Source: an uncultured Rikenellaceae bacterium | GTDB taxonomy: Bacteria; Bacteroidota; Bacteroidia; Bacteroidales; Rikenellaceae | NCBI GenBank assembly: GCA_947038135.1 | Contig: CAMQVM010000018.1 | Span: 1 to 12,934 of the forward strand | Reading direction: 5' to 3' | Length of the DNA: 12,934 nucleotides | Shown: positions 1 through 6,673 of the stretch, in pieces | Layout of the letters: every line of letters starts with the position of its first letter | How positions within the stretch are numbered: the stretch's first letter is position 1 | The notes under the pieces: model-generated | Told to the model about the DNA's origin: nothing | The model's database searches: none | What the model saw: the letters and a program-made list of their open reading frames with translations, nothing else | Position numbers and translations under genes: made by a program

Positions 1-1
1 T

Positions 2-123
2 AAGACCACCTATAAATTGATAAAATGCAAAGAATTGAGGGTTAGGATGCAAGGAGCATACTTTAGTATGTGGCTAAATACTAACCCCGAAAATGATGTA
101 GCAGTTTGCAATTTAAACTAGAC
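2..123. repeat. Tandem palindromic repeat, copy 1
   Basis: This is the first of two adjacent copies with a period of 122 bp. Up to about base 112 it differs from copy 2 by only three substitutions. It contains the same inner stems: GGGTTAG pairing with CTAACCC, and CATACT-TT-AGTATG at the tip. Its left end has GACCACCTATAAATTG, but its right end has diverged (ATTTAAACTAGAC), so the outer 16-bp stem present in copy 2 is lost. It starts at the edge of the window, so further copies may lie to the left. No coding potential is apparent. Confidence 0.9.
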
Positions 124-246
124 AAGACCACCTATAAATTGATGAAATGCAAAGAATTGAGGGTTAGGATGCAAGGAGCATACTTTAGTATGTGACTAAA
201 TACTAACCCCGAAAATGATGTAGCAGTTTACAATTTATAGGTGGTC
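124..246. repeat. Tandem palindromic repeat, copy 2, with perfect 16-bp terminal inverted repeats
   Basis: The unit is bounded by GACCACCTATAAATTG (126-141) and its exact reverse complement CAATTTATAGGTGGTC (231-246). Inside are GGGTTAG (161-167) pairing with CTAACCC (203-209), and a tip hairpin CATACT (179-184), TT, AGTATG (187-192). The nested stems predict a long branched hairpin or cruciform. It begins three bases after the cdd stop codon in the direction of cdd transcription, so it could end or stabilise that transcript. It could also be a non-autonomous mobile element or a REP-like element. It has no transposase and I saw no target-site duplication. Confidence 0.9.
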
Positions 247-249
247 TAC

Positions 250-663
250 TTATAGGTTACCATCAAAAGCATAAGGCATCAACTCACCTGCACTAACGCT
301 TAATAGTTTGCCTTCATGACTAAAGCAGACCATAATAGGGCTCTTTTGGCGATTGCTACACTCTGTCAACACCTGCCTGCATTTCCCACATGGAGCAATG
401 TCTATCAACTGTTTATTGTACTTGGCAGCTACTGAAATTGCTACTATTTTAACACCATTTTTGATATTGTTAAGAGTACATATCAAAGAGTGTTCTGCAC
501 ATATACACACTGGCGATGAGCAGTTTTCATAGTTTCCAGCAGACACCAGTTCTCCTGATTCTAACAATGCCACTGCCCCCACAGCAACATTTGAATATGG
601 TGCATAAGCAAGATCACAAGCAGTTATTGCCTCACTGTATAAGCTATCTTTATCGTAATTCAT
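250..663 (-). CDS. cdd: Cytidine deaminase
   Basis: The product is a 137-residue cytidine deaminase, which converts cytidine and deoxycytidine to uridine and deoxyuridine in cytosolic pyrimidine salvage. The length is typical of the small tetrameric class. The zinc site is complete: C55-A56-E57, where Cys binds zinc and Glu is the proton shuttle, and P91-C92-G93-K94-C95-R96-Q97, where both Cys bind zinc. The N-terminal APYSNVAVGA segment (residues 21-30) is the usual substrate-binding region. The ATG at 663 follows a very AT-rich leader with no Shine-Dalgarno site. The gene has the same orientation as the phage-like cluster but is separated from it by 473 bases, and it ends directly in a palindromic repeat. 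It is most likely a host gene, although phages sometimes carry nucleotide-salvage genes. Confidence 0.95.
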   Translation of the reverse strand: MNYDKDSLYSEAITACDLAYAPYSNVAVGAVALLESGELVSAGNYENCSSPVCICAEHSLICTLNNIKNGVKIVAISVAAKYNKQLIDIAPCGKCRQVLTECSNRQKSPIMVCFSHEGKLLSVSAGELMPYAFDGNL

Positions 664-1004
664 AATATTATATTTTATATATTAACTACAATATTACAAA
701 TAATATCGAGTTTTTGCAAATATTCTTATCATATTTAAAAGGTCTTTTTTTATACATTTAGATTTAATTTATATCTCTGTAACAAAATTCAACAAAAATA
801 CAGTTTATTATTAAGCATAACACCCCCCGAAAAAAGACCATTTACCAAGTCAATAAAAGTCATACTTTTGAGGTGAATAGGAAACAACAAAAAGCAAGCT
901 TTATTTAAGCGTTCAAGACACGGGTAACACTCAATGAACAAAAGAATATTTATCCTCAACAAAATCCTACAAAGTTGCAAAACAGAAAACTACTATATTA
1001 TTTT

Positions 1005-1084
1005 GAGGGTCAAGATCTAGTCACATACTAAAATATGCTCCTTTAACCTCAACCCTCAATTCTTTGCATTTCACCTATTTATCA
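1005..1084 (-). repeat. Palindromic repeat, diverged copy 3 (inverted)
   Basis: Read on the minus strand, this stretch shares long blocks with copies 1 and 2: GAAATGCAAAGAATTGAGGG, then GGAGCATA, then TTTAGTATGTGACTA. It is in opposite orientation to those copies and more diverged in between. It keeps an outer pairing (GAGGGT at 1005-1010 with ACCCTC at 1052-1057) but not the 16-bp terminal repeats. It lies just past the last gene of the phage-like cluster in that cluster's transcription direction. It could therefore act as a 3' structure for that transcript, as copy 2 could for cdd. Confidence 0.8.
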
Positions 1085-1097
1085 ACTCTCTCCTCCG

Positions 1098-1115
1098 ACT
1101 TAAAATTTTTTAAGT
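1098..1115. terminator. AT-rich hairpin at the 3' end of the cluster
   Basis: ACTTAAAA and TTTTAAGT form a perfect 8-bp stem with a 2-base loop, 21 bases beyond the stop codon of the last cluster gene. The stem is weak, with one G-C pair in each arm, and no T-run follows it on the minus strand, so it is at best a poor intrinsic terminator. Together with repeat copy 3 immediately beyond, it may mark the transcript end. Confidence 0.3.
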
Positions 1116-1136
1116 TTTACAACGACCTTAAGTTAT

Positions 1137-1640
1137 TTATTTTCGCAACTGCCTCATCAAATAACCAACAGACAGCCTTCCAAAAAAACCTATTAGTAGT
1201 ACTATTGAAGTTCCTCCAACCCAGCAGGTAATTTTTTGCCATACAGTAAGACAGTTAACCTCAACAACATGTGTAACGACCTCCTTTACAATATGCTCGC
1301 TGTGCTTGTCTTTCAACTCCATGAATATCTCCATGCTATCTACAATCGCAGTAGATGTTAAAATATTATCATTAATAACAAGCGATGGCGAAGATACATT
1401 CTCACCATCACGCATCTCAACAATCTGACTTATATACGCTCTTCCCATGCTATCACACTCAATCAAAGCACGCACCAATGAGCTGTCAGCCTCTATATGA
1501 ACAACAGTATCTCGCAAAATTTCTTTTACATATACACTATCACTTTTACTACTCTCTATAATAATAGGCTTAGAGACTCTGCACCCAAATGAAAAAAGGA
1601 GCAGAGAACTAACTAAGACTAATTGTGACTTTTCGACCAT
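1137..1640 (-). CDS. Putative unimolecular spanin (lipoprotein with C-terminal membrane segment)
   Basis: This 167-residue protein has two membrane-associating ends. Residues 7-19 form a hydrophobic signal segment ending at SFGC, with Cys20 as a candidate lipidation site; the lipobox is imperfect because Ser is at -3. Residues about 140-157 are a hydrophobic segment followed by RQLRK, a positive tail likely to be cytoplasmic. The middle is polar and charged. An outer-membrane lipid anchor joined to an inner-membrane anchor is the topology of unimolecular spanins such as phage T1 gp11, which fuse the two membranes in the last step of lysis of Gram-negative hosts. Similar proteins sit beside endolysins in Bacteroidales prophages. 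It starts one base after the peptidase gene and is the last gene of the cluster. The role is inferred from topology and position, not from sequence identity. Confidence 0.6.
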   Translation of the reverse strand: MVEKSQLVLVSSLLLFSFGCRVSKPIIIESSKSDSVYVKEILRDTVVHIEADSSLVRALIECDSMGRAYISQIVEMRDGENVSSPSLVINDNILTSTAIVDSMEIFMELKDKHSEHIVKEVVTHVVEVNCLTVWQKITCWVGGTSIVLLIGFFGRLSVGYLMRQLRK

Positions 1641-1641
1641 T

Positions 1642-2043
1642 CTATTTTAATATTACACGTTTACGATTCTCTCCACTACGCTTTAAAGAGAGATGAAGAA
1701 AGGTAGGATATAATATCGCCTGATCAAACAGTAAACGACTGCTCACTAAAGCACCAAGAAGCTTTTTAGGCTCACAATAACCGACATCTGCAGCCTCACC
1801 CTTAAGATGCTGCGATGAAACCACACCGCCTACTGCACTGTTTAATAACCTTGAGCGATAACCACTATTTATAGTAAGCGACTTACCTATATTATCTCTT
1901 AAAGGCTGTAATAAATTCTCTACAAGATAGGCTAAATTCTTAATATTCTCTTCTGAGGGAGTGTTGTCAATCCCCTTAGCAGTTGCCGTAGGTGAATTGA
2001 TAAATTCCTTTAATGTAAAATTTGCTGATAACTTTCTATTCAT
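1642..2043 (-). CDS. Peptidase M15 family endolysin
   Basis: The product is a 133-residue D-Ala-D-Ala/L,D-type zinc carboxypeptidase-like protein (Peptidase_M15_3 type), likely cutting peptidoglycan peptide bridges during lysis. Visible features are the N-terminal NFTLKEFINS helix start (residues 8-17), INSGYRSRLLN (58-68), the zinc motif S77-Q-H79-L-K-G-E-A-A-D86, and the C-terminal F-L-H117-L-S. H79, D86 and H117 are the expected zinc ligands. The position three before the last His, often acidic in this family, is Thr114, which may alter or weaken catalysis. There is no signal peptide, so export would depend on a holin; the gene just upstream could provide one. Single-base gaps on both sides suggest translational coupling. 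Domain size and position are typical of Bacteroidales prophage lysins. Confidence 0.85.
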   Translation of the reverse strand: MNRKLSANFTLKEFINSPTATAKGIDNTPSEENIKNLAYLVENLLQPLRDNIGKSLTINSGYRSRLLNSAVGGVVSSQHLKGEAADVGYCEPKKLLGALVSSRLLFDQAILYPTFLHLSLKRSGENRKRVILK

Positions 2044-2044
2044 C

Positions 2045-2404
2045 TTATTGTATTATTTGCATTAATTGACCCACTGAGTCTACTTTTCTATGGTTGCACT
2101 CGCTACTATGGCAAGCCAATGATTTTGTTAATTTATTATACTTTTTTGCTCCTATAAGCTCCACCTCTAAATTCATTGAATACTCCTTAAGGACAACAAA
2201 GTCATCACGCAACTTGCCAGTCTCCTCACGTAGTTTTTCAAGTCTTTCATTTAAAAAGGTTATTTCATCTTTAAGCCCATCAAGCTCTAATCTATAAGCC
2301 TCTGCCCCCTCCTTTCTGCTCCTTGAGCGATAAAAAAGCAGTGCCCCACCCAGTCCTAGCACAACAGATACAAGGTTAGTGATTATAATATTTATCATAT
2401 CCAT
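2045..2404 (-). CDS. Holin-like small membrane protein
   Basis: This 119-residue protein has one hydrophobic segment near the N-terminus (about residues 5-25), a basic patch (RSRSRKEG), and then a long charged heptad-like stretch (about 33-80) that should form a coiled coil. The C-terminal part contains C-H-S-S-E-C-N-H, a cluster of potential metal or disulphide residues. It lies directly upstream of the M15 peptidase with a one-base gap, the usual place for a holin, and one transmembrane segment fits a single-pass holin or lysis regulator. I do not recognise the family, so the assignment rests on topology and on its place in a holin-lysin-spanin order. It could instead be a membrane tether for the particle. 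Confidence 0.5.
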   Translation of the reverse strand: MDMINIIITNLVSVVLGLGGALLFYRSRSRKEGAEAYRLELDGLKDEITFLNERLEKLREETGKLRDDFVVLKEYSMNLEVELIGAKKYNKLTKSLACHSSECNHRKVDSVGQLMQIIQ

Positions 2405-2406
2405 AA

Positions 2407-2784
2407 TTAATTTAACAACATAAATTTATACAACATTTCCACATCATTAGTAGTAAGCTCAACCTTGTCGAGCAGTGTATCAAACTGACAGATAGTAATT
2501 TTAGATAACTCTATATCAACCTCTTCAATAGCAATATCGTTAACAAGCCCGTAGTAAGTAGCCTTGTTAATTCCCTCACCACTAACTTTGCCAACACTAC
2601 CATTTTCATCACCATCACACTCTTTTTGAATCATCTGTATAGCCTCCTCAAAACTCTTCACAACAGCCGACACAGCGATTTTACTACTCATCACCGCTCT
2701 ACGAGTATCGCTTGAAACACCTTCGCCTGTAATTTTGATTTTCGCTAAAATAGCATTTAACATAAAAGCATCTCCTTTTTTCAT
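2407..2784 (-). CDS. Hypothetical protein of the phage-like cluster
   Basis: This 125-residue protein is not recognised. It has no membrane segment and is rich in charged and aliphatic residues, with a Gly/Asp-rich linker (CDGDENGSVGKVSGEG, about residues 56-71) between two helix-like halves. The first ATG overlaps the stop of the upstream gene (TAATG), which would couple their translation. However, an in-frame ATG at 2763 is preceded by AAAGGAGA at good spacing, so the true start may give a 118-residue protein beginning MLNAILAK. It sits between the appendage genes and the lysis genes. A tail-accessory, chaperone or lysis-control role is possible but unsupported. Confidence 0.7.
   Translation of the reverse strand: MKKGDAFMLNAILAKIKITGEGVSSDTRRAVMSSKIAVSAVVKSFEEAIQMIQKECDGDENGSVGKVSGEGINKATYYGLVNDIAIEEVDIELSKITICQFDTLLDKVELTTNDVEMLYKFMLLN
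2771..2778 (-). promoter_or_regulatory. Shine-Dalgarno-like site favouring the 2763 start
   Basis: AAAGGAGA lies 7 bases upstream of the ATG at 2763, inside the longer reading frame that begins at 2784. Strong sites of this kind are unusual in Bacteroidetes and in this cluster, where most starts have only A/T-rich leaders, so it may mark the real start of the 2407-2784 gene. Confidence 0.5.
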
Positions 2785-3059
2785 TATACAGTAGTGTTAG
2801 TTAACTCATTAATAAAAATATCTATCTCAATAGCAACATCTTTAATAGACACACCATTAAAAAGAGTTATTGAGGTATTTGCATCTAAATATTTATAGAA
2901 GTTTGCTACCTGCACACTTCTATCTGCCAAAAAAACATCACCAGTATCAATTGATTTTATCACATCATTGCTATCTGCGACCACTTTTGCTGTAATAAAA
3001 TAGCCATTGTTCTCTTTTTCTGCTGTAAAAGCTCTTTGTTCATCTGTTTTTGTAATCAT
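2784..3059 (-). CDS. Hypothetical protein of the phage-like cluster
   Basis: This 91-residue protein is not recognised. It has no membrane segment or signal peptide. The middle (NGYFITAKVVADSNDVI) looks like beta strands and the C-terminal third is acidic and probably helical. It follows the 403-residue appendage protein after 15 bases, and its stop codon overlaps the next start by one base, so the two small genes are probably translated together. Its position between appendage and lysis genes suggests a small structural or chaperone-type phage protein. Nothing in the sequence decides this. Confidence 0.65.
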   Translation of the reverse strand: MITKTDEQRAFTAEKENNGYFITAKVVADSNDVIKSIDTGDVFLADRSVQVANFYKYLDANTSITLFNGVSIKDVAIEIDIFINELTNTTV

Positions 3060-3074
3060 AATTTTATTTTTTAA

Positions 3075-4286
3075 TTAATCGAAAATAATGTTAAATACTT
3101 TAATTGTCATATCAAAAGGTTCAGTTGCGACCTCAGGAAAAATACCCTTTGGTATAGAACTAGACACAATCCATGTCTCTTCACGCACATTAAGTGAAGG
3201 GTTGGCTGAGGCCTCTGCTCCAGTAACATTTGCCCCTATCACCATTGCCACTGTTGGCACAAAATATATACCTCCAGGCGTACCATCAGAGCTTGCTGGA
3301 TACTTTATCGTTCCAGAAAAAGAGCCCATTTCAGAGAGTTTTTTATCTGCACACACTCTTACAGCAAAGTGAAAATAATTAGAGTCTGAGAAGCTACGCT
3401 TCACTTCAACAAACCGAGTACCAACGATTTCGCCATAATTAGACTCATTAGGTCCTGTATGAAATATAGTCTTTGTCACTCTAGGCTCAGTATAGTAGTC
3501 TGTCCATGCAATATTAGATATAAAAGGTATTTTATAGCCTCCGTTTCCTATTGCTGAACTCTCCATAGGAAGTGTAATAAGATACTCAACTGCTGAGATT
3601 CCCACCTTTCTGAAAAATTTCACATATAGTGATATGGTGGTTGGTTTCCCGTATACTGGCACTGTAACCGACCCTCTACCAGTACTAGTGGAGCATTTCG
3701 CCCAGTCTACATATTTAATCATCTCTGAGTCAGACTTTGAATTATTCTCCTTTCCTATTCCTACATATAGCTCATTAAGCAGCAGGTCTTCAAAGTAGTC
3801 ATTAAGCACCGAAAACCAATCATGGTCACCTCTATAGAAAAACACCGTTAAATTATTTTCTTCTGCTATATTTACACCCTTAACTTCACCAATGTAAGGG
3901 GCATTAGATTTTGCCACATAACCTCTAAACTCTCCTGCATCGTAGCAATAACTAGTCAATCCAAACATAACCCCATTAATATTCACTGAGCCATAACTAT
4001 TTCTTTTAAGCCTATACTCTAAACCTGACACATAAATCACCCATTTACCAGGGGCTTTATTAGAGTATATATTAAAATATGGAGTTGCTCCTGCAATTAA
4101 ATGCCCCTCTACATGAGAGCCTCCAACCTCAATTGTTTCAAAAGCTAAATGTACTTTACCATAAGGCTTTCCACCACTTTTTGCCATGCAGCAATAATGA
4201 GCTAAATTATTTGAGGGACACCCGATAGTATCCCTAACATCTACTGCTTGTAGATTTGTTGTGGGTAGAACATCTTTATACGCCAT
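3075..4286 (-). CDS. Phage appendage/tail-tip-type structural protein
   Basis: This 403-residue protein begins MAYKDVLPTTNLQAVDVRDT. This start resembles proteins encoded just after the tail-fibre gene in Bacteroidales prophages, where they usually open with a similar 'LPT-NL---D-RDT' motif. The rest is rich in aromatic and small polar residues with alternating hydrophobicity, which suggests beta-sandwich domains. Several Gly/Ser/Asn-rich turns are visible, including SSAIGNGGYKIP and PASSDGTPGGIYF, and there are no membrane segments. It follows the fibre gene by 16 bases. A role in the distal tail, as a second receptor-binding or fibre-partner protein, is inferred from position and composition. 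No enzymatic motif is visible. Confidence 0.6.
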   Translation of the reverse strand: MAYKDVLPTTNLQAVDVRDTIGCPSNNLAHYCCMAKSGGKPYGKVHLAFETIEVGGSHVEGHLIAGATPYFNIYSNKAPGKWVIYVSGLEYRLKRNSYGSVNINGVMFGLTSYCYDAGEFRGYVAKSNAPYIGEVKGVNIAEENNLTVFFYRGDHDWFSVLNDYFEDLLLNELYVGIGKENNSKSDSEMIKYVDWAKCSTSTGRGSVTVPVYGKPTTISLYVKFFRKVGISAVEYLITLPMESSAIGNGGYKIPFISNIAWTDYYTEPRVTKTIFHTGPNESNYGEIVGTRFVEVKRSFSDSNYFHFAVRVCADKKLSEMGSFSGTIKYPASSDGTPGGIYFVPTVAMVIGANVTGAEASANPSLNVREETWIVSSSIPKGIFPEVATEPFDMTIKVFNIIFD

Positions 4287-4302
4287 AACATCATTTTAAT
4301 TA

Positions 4303-5769
4303 TTAAAGACCTGTTGAGAACATCACTACAGAACCAGCAGTGGTAATATTTTTTGCTTTCCAGTCTACTGTATACAAATTTGAGTTGTATTTATTCCACA
4401 CCTCCTCATGTGCAGGAGTCCAATCTGTACCTTTATTACCACGCTCAAGTTTAACCCATTCAATTTTAGAGTTTACACCTGTTACAAGATAAGATTGATG
4501 GTAGATATTAAGATAGCTATTTGAAGATGTTCCTATTTTCCATTTTATCGTCTTCACAATTAACCCATCCTTTATATCTGATGCATAAGCAGTAAACAGA
4601 CTAACCGTACCTCCTGAGTTGAAAATATCAAAATACTTTTTGCCTGTAGCAAGTACAGCTCCTTTAATAGTTACAGTAACAAGATCACCCTCTTTTAAGC
4701 CATGATCTTGTACCAATACAACTTTAGCCACAAGCCAATTAATAGTATCCCACCCTCTGCCAGAATTTATCAATAGGTTGGTTCCTCCAACTTGAATATC
4801 GCTAGGGTGAAAATTCCCTGAGTGCCACACTTTACGCCCCTTTGCATACAACTCACCGTAACCATCTACACCAAACAACTCTATATAATCTACGCTGCCT
4901 TGGCGCTCCTGAAACTGAAATCTATGAACAGGTAAATCCGTGGAGTCTACAGTGTTAATCTTCTGCCACCACGTACCACTATTATTTACTATTTCAAGTG
5001 GATACCCCGCTACTTTATTTACATATTGTGAGTGAGTATGTGCTGAGGGAGTAAAAGTTGAAGGTCTACCTGCAATATTAATCCAGCTATGAAAATGTGT
5101 AGATGGAGTAAATGTTGAAGGCTTACCTGCAATATTGATCCAGCTATGAATATGAGCAGATGGAGTAAATGTTGTAGGCTTACCCAGCAGCCCCCCCCAA
5201 TCATGAGTATGCGTCACCTCAGACTTAAGAGCCAAAACATCAACAAGACCTGTGATAGCAGATATAGGGTGTGAATCTAAATAATCTCTATTTTGCAGAT
5301 CATTATGAAGATATGTTCCTCCACCCTCATCGATATCTCCTGAGCCTGCATCATCATAGTACATCACAAAAGTCCCTTTTGACATCATTGATTTAGAAGC
5401 GAGAAGCACATCTCTCTTTTTCAGATAGTCTATATACTGCGACGAGCTGTTTGAAGATGCTATATACTCTTCAAACTTTTTGATAGACAGATACTTCTTA
5501 AGGCTGTCAAACATTTCATCTCTCACCTCTTCAATCTCTTGATATATTTCATCATTAGAGTGAGATCCTCCATCACAATCATCACTATCTGAACCAATCA
5601 CTATAACACTACTGTGATGATACAAAGATGATGATATATGGTTGTTGTAACACGCATATATGTGAGGCGAACTACTCTCTGACTGTTGATTAGTGACAAG
5701 CACCACGGCCTCTTTCTCTCTAGGTTCTATATTAGATATTACACAATTATCTTTTACTTCTGTTGTCAT
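4303..5769 (-). CDS. Tail fibre protein with HxH repeats and carbohydrate-binding-like C-terminal domain
   Basis: This 488-residue protein reads as a host-binding fibre. Residues 1-75 are polar and Ser/His-rich. Residues 76-125 are charged and helix-prone, and probably form the trimerising or particle-attachment part. Residues 154-186 contain H-P-I-S-A-I-T-G-L, common in fibre shafts. Residues 187-246 hold three 19-residue repeats of the form HxHxWxxxxGxPxTFTPSx plus a fourth HTH. Residues 329-455 (GGTNLLINSG... to KLERGNKGTDWTPA) resemble the beta-sandwich glycan-binding domain at the tips of many phage fibres. A run of eight G in the first repeat could cause frame changes. It is the largest protein of the cluster and lies between the BppU-like and appendage genes. 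The fibre identity is secure; the receptor is unknown. Confidence 0.85.
   Translation of the reverse strand: MTTEVKDNCVISNIEPREKEAVVLVTNQQSESSSPHIYACYNNHISSSLYHHSSVIVIGSDSDDCDGGSHSNDEIYQEIEEVRDEMFDSLKKYLSIKKFEEYIASSNSSSQYIDYLKKRDVLLASKSMMSKGTFVMYYDDAGSGDIDEGGGTYLHNDLQNRDYLDSHPISAITGLVDVLALKSEVTHTHDWGGLLGKPTTFTPSAHIHSWINIAGKPSTFTPSTHFHSWINIAGRPSTFTPSAHTHSQYVNKVAGYPLEIVNNSGTWWQKINTVDSTDLPVHRFQFQERQGSVDYIELFGVDGYGELYAKGRKVWHSGNFHPSDIQVGGTNLLINSGRGWDTINWLVAKVVLVQDHGLKEGDLVTVTIKGAVLATGKKYFDIFNSGGTVSLFTAYASDIKDGLIVKTIKWKIGTSSNSYLNIYHQSYLVTGVNSKIEWVKLERGNKGTDWTPAHEEVWNKYNSNLYTVDWKAKNITTAGSVVMFSTGL
5032..5211 (-). repeat. 57-bp in-frame repeats encoding HxH fibre motifs, with a G8 tract
   Basis: Three imperfect 57-bp units encode 19-residue repeats starting HTH, HIH and HFH, followed by the first residues of a fourth (HTH). 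The bases at 5191-5198 are eight C on the plus strand, which is eight G in the coding strand and encodes part of Asp-Trp-Gly-Gly in the first unit. Both the repeat array and the mononucleotide run are places where replication slippage could change the fibre length or frame. Confidence 0.85.
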
Positions 5770-5775
5770 AGACGA

Positions 5776-6138
5776 TTATATCAATGTTGCGATTAGCGAA
5801 TTTTCTATAATTATAGAGTCCGATGTTGTAATTATCACCGATCCATCCTCATTATTACGTATTTTTATCTCTACTCGTGCCCCACCAGTTCCCAGTTTTA
5901 GTGTCAAATTCGCAGGAAAGGTAACTTTAAGAATAAAGTTACTAACCCTCTCAATATACACATCAAACGATGCGATTGTTCTATCTGTTGAAGCAACTAG
6001 TGCCTTATTATTTGAGTATGAATATAGTAAAAGGTCTACCTCTTTAGTAGACAGGTCTAACTTCTCATCCAGCAACTCATTCTTATACATCGATAAGGAA
6101 ATTACTATATCCTCTCCTTTATAATATTTCTCTGCCAT
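5776..6138 (-). CDS. BppU-like beta-sandwich baseplate/appendage protein
   Basis: This 120-residue protein has the pattern of BppU-type N-terminal domains, which attach receptor-binding proteins to a phage baseplate or neck. It opens with YYKGEDIVISLSMY (a strand after a Gly-Glu-Asp turn), continues with DLSTKEVDLLLYSY, then FILKVTFPANLTLKLGTGGA, and ends with a strand pair (ARVEIKIRN, DGSVIITTSDSIIIE). There is no signal peptide or membrane segment. It lies 6 bases upstream of the fibre gene, the order expected for an adaptor and its fibre. The assignment rests on the strand pattern, not on a clear motif. It could be another Ig-like phage structural domain. Confidence 0.55.
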   Translation of the reverse strand: MAEKYYKGEDIVISLSMYKNELLDEKLDLSTKEVDLLLYSYSNNKALVASTDRTIASFDVYIERVSNFILKVTFPANLTLKLGTGGARVEIKIRNNEDGSVIITTSDSIIIENSLIATLI

Positions 6139-6148
6139 ATCTTCTTAT

Positions 6149-6667
6149 TTATATTGATGAATAACTCTTTTTATATGATGGGGCACGAGTATGAAACAGA
6201 TTATTTTTTATCTCTTTTTCAGCCTCACTCTTTGACACCTCAAACACTCCAATTCTTTTCGACAACTCATTAACAGTAGCCCACTCGAGCAATATAGATG
6301 TTATAATATACTCTTCACTCATTTTATCAAGCATCATAACTCTATTTACATCATATAGCGGACTCCCTGTATGGTCGATATTTCTATATACTGTAAACCC
6401 AGCAGATATTTTTTCATCTACAAGCTCACCCACAAACAAAGAGTCTTGCTTAAAGTTGCTACACTTAACAAACAGAGAGCTAAGGGCTGCAAAGTGTTTA
6501 TTAACCATTATTTCAAAGAAGGCTATATCCCCAGGAGATAAAACCATCTTATCAAATTCATCATCTCCACCATTTTGGGTGTATATTGCACTATATTCTA
6601 CTACTTTATTGATTAGCTCATGATTTATCCAGATAAAATCAATCTCAGTATCTTTTATTATATACAT
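6149..6667 (-). CDS. Hypothetical phage structural protein in connector/tail position
   Basis: This 172-residue protein is not recognised. It is soluble, probably mostly helical, with acidic and aromatic stretches. The C-terminal portion (SKSEAEKEIKNNLFHTRAPSYKKSYSSI) is a charged helix followed by a basic, Ser/Tyr-rich tail, a common form for an extension that inserts into a neighbouring subunit. It sits 6 bases after the preceding gene and 10 before the BppU-like gene, so it belongs to the head-to-tail block of the cluster. Connector, neck or tail-completion roles fit the position. No sequence motif supports one over another. Confidence 0.55.
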   Translation of the reverse strand: MYIIKDTEIDFIWINHELINKVVEYSAIYTQNGGDDEFDKMVLSPGDIAFFEIMVNKHFAALSSLFVKCSNFKQDSLFVGELVDEKISAGFTVYRNIDHTGSPLYDVNRVMMLDKMSEEYIITSILLEWATVNELSKRIGVFEVSKSEAEKEIKNNLFHTRAPSYKKSYSSI

Positions 6668-6673
6668 ATTGTT

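Larger units (their letters stand above)
664..1136. other. Intergenic region between cdd and the phage-like cluster
   Basis: This 473-base stretch has no convincing gene. It is AT-rich and contains the third, inverted copy of the palindromic repeat at its right end, a short AT-rich hairpin at 1098-1115, and the leader of cdd at its left end. I found no integrase relic, tRNA, or sequence clearly shared with the far side of the cluster that could be an attachment site. The only open frame (789-980, minus) encodes a short Leu/Cys-rich peptide with no recognisable features and is probably chance. Confidence 0.6.

Noticed and set aside
717..724. Candidate cdd promoter (AATATTTG on the minus strand)
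   Set aside because: It mismatches the -7 consensus and has no -33 box at the right spacing, so it is too weak in such AT-rich DNA.
789..980. 63-residue minus-strand reading frame between cdd and the cluster
   Set aside because: It has low-complexity Leu/Cys-rich content, no recognisable motif, no good start context, and lies in an otherwise non-coding AT-rich region.
5019..5204. 61-residue minus-strand frame overlapping the fibre repeats
   Set aside because: Its Leu/His-rich repeats are the out-of-frame reading of the HxH repeat DNA. It matters only as the frame entered if the G8 tract loses a base.
5693..6124. 143-residue plus-strand frame opposite the BppU-like gene
   Set aside because: It is antisense to two well-supported, tightly spaced cluster genes and has no recognisable content. 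The other long antisense frames are rejected for the same reason.
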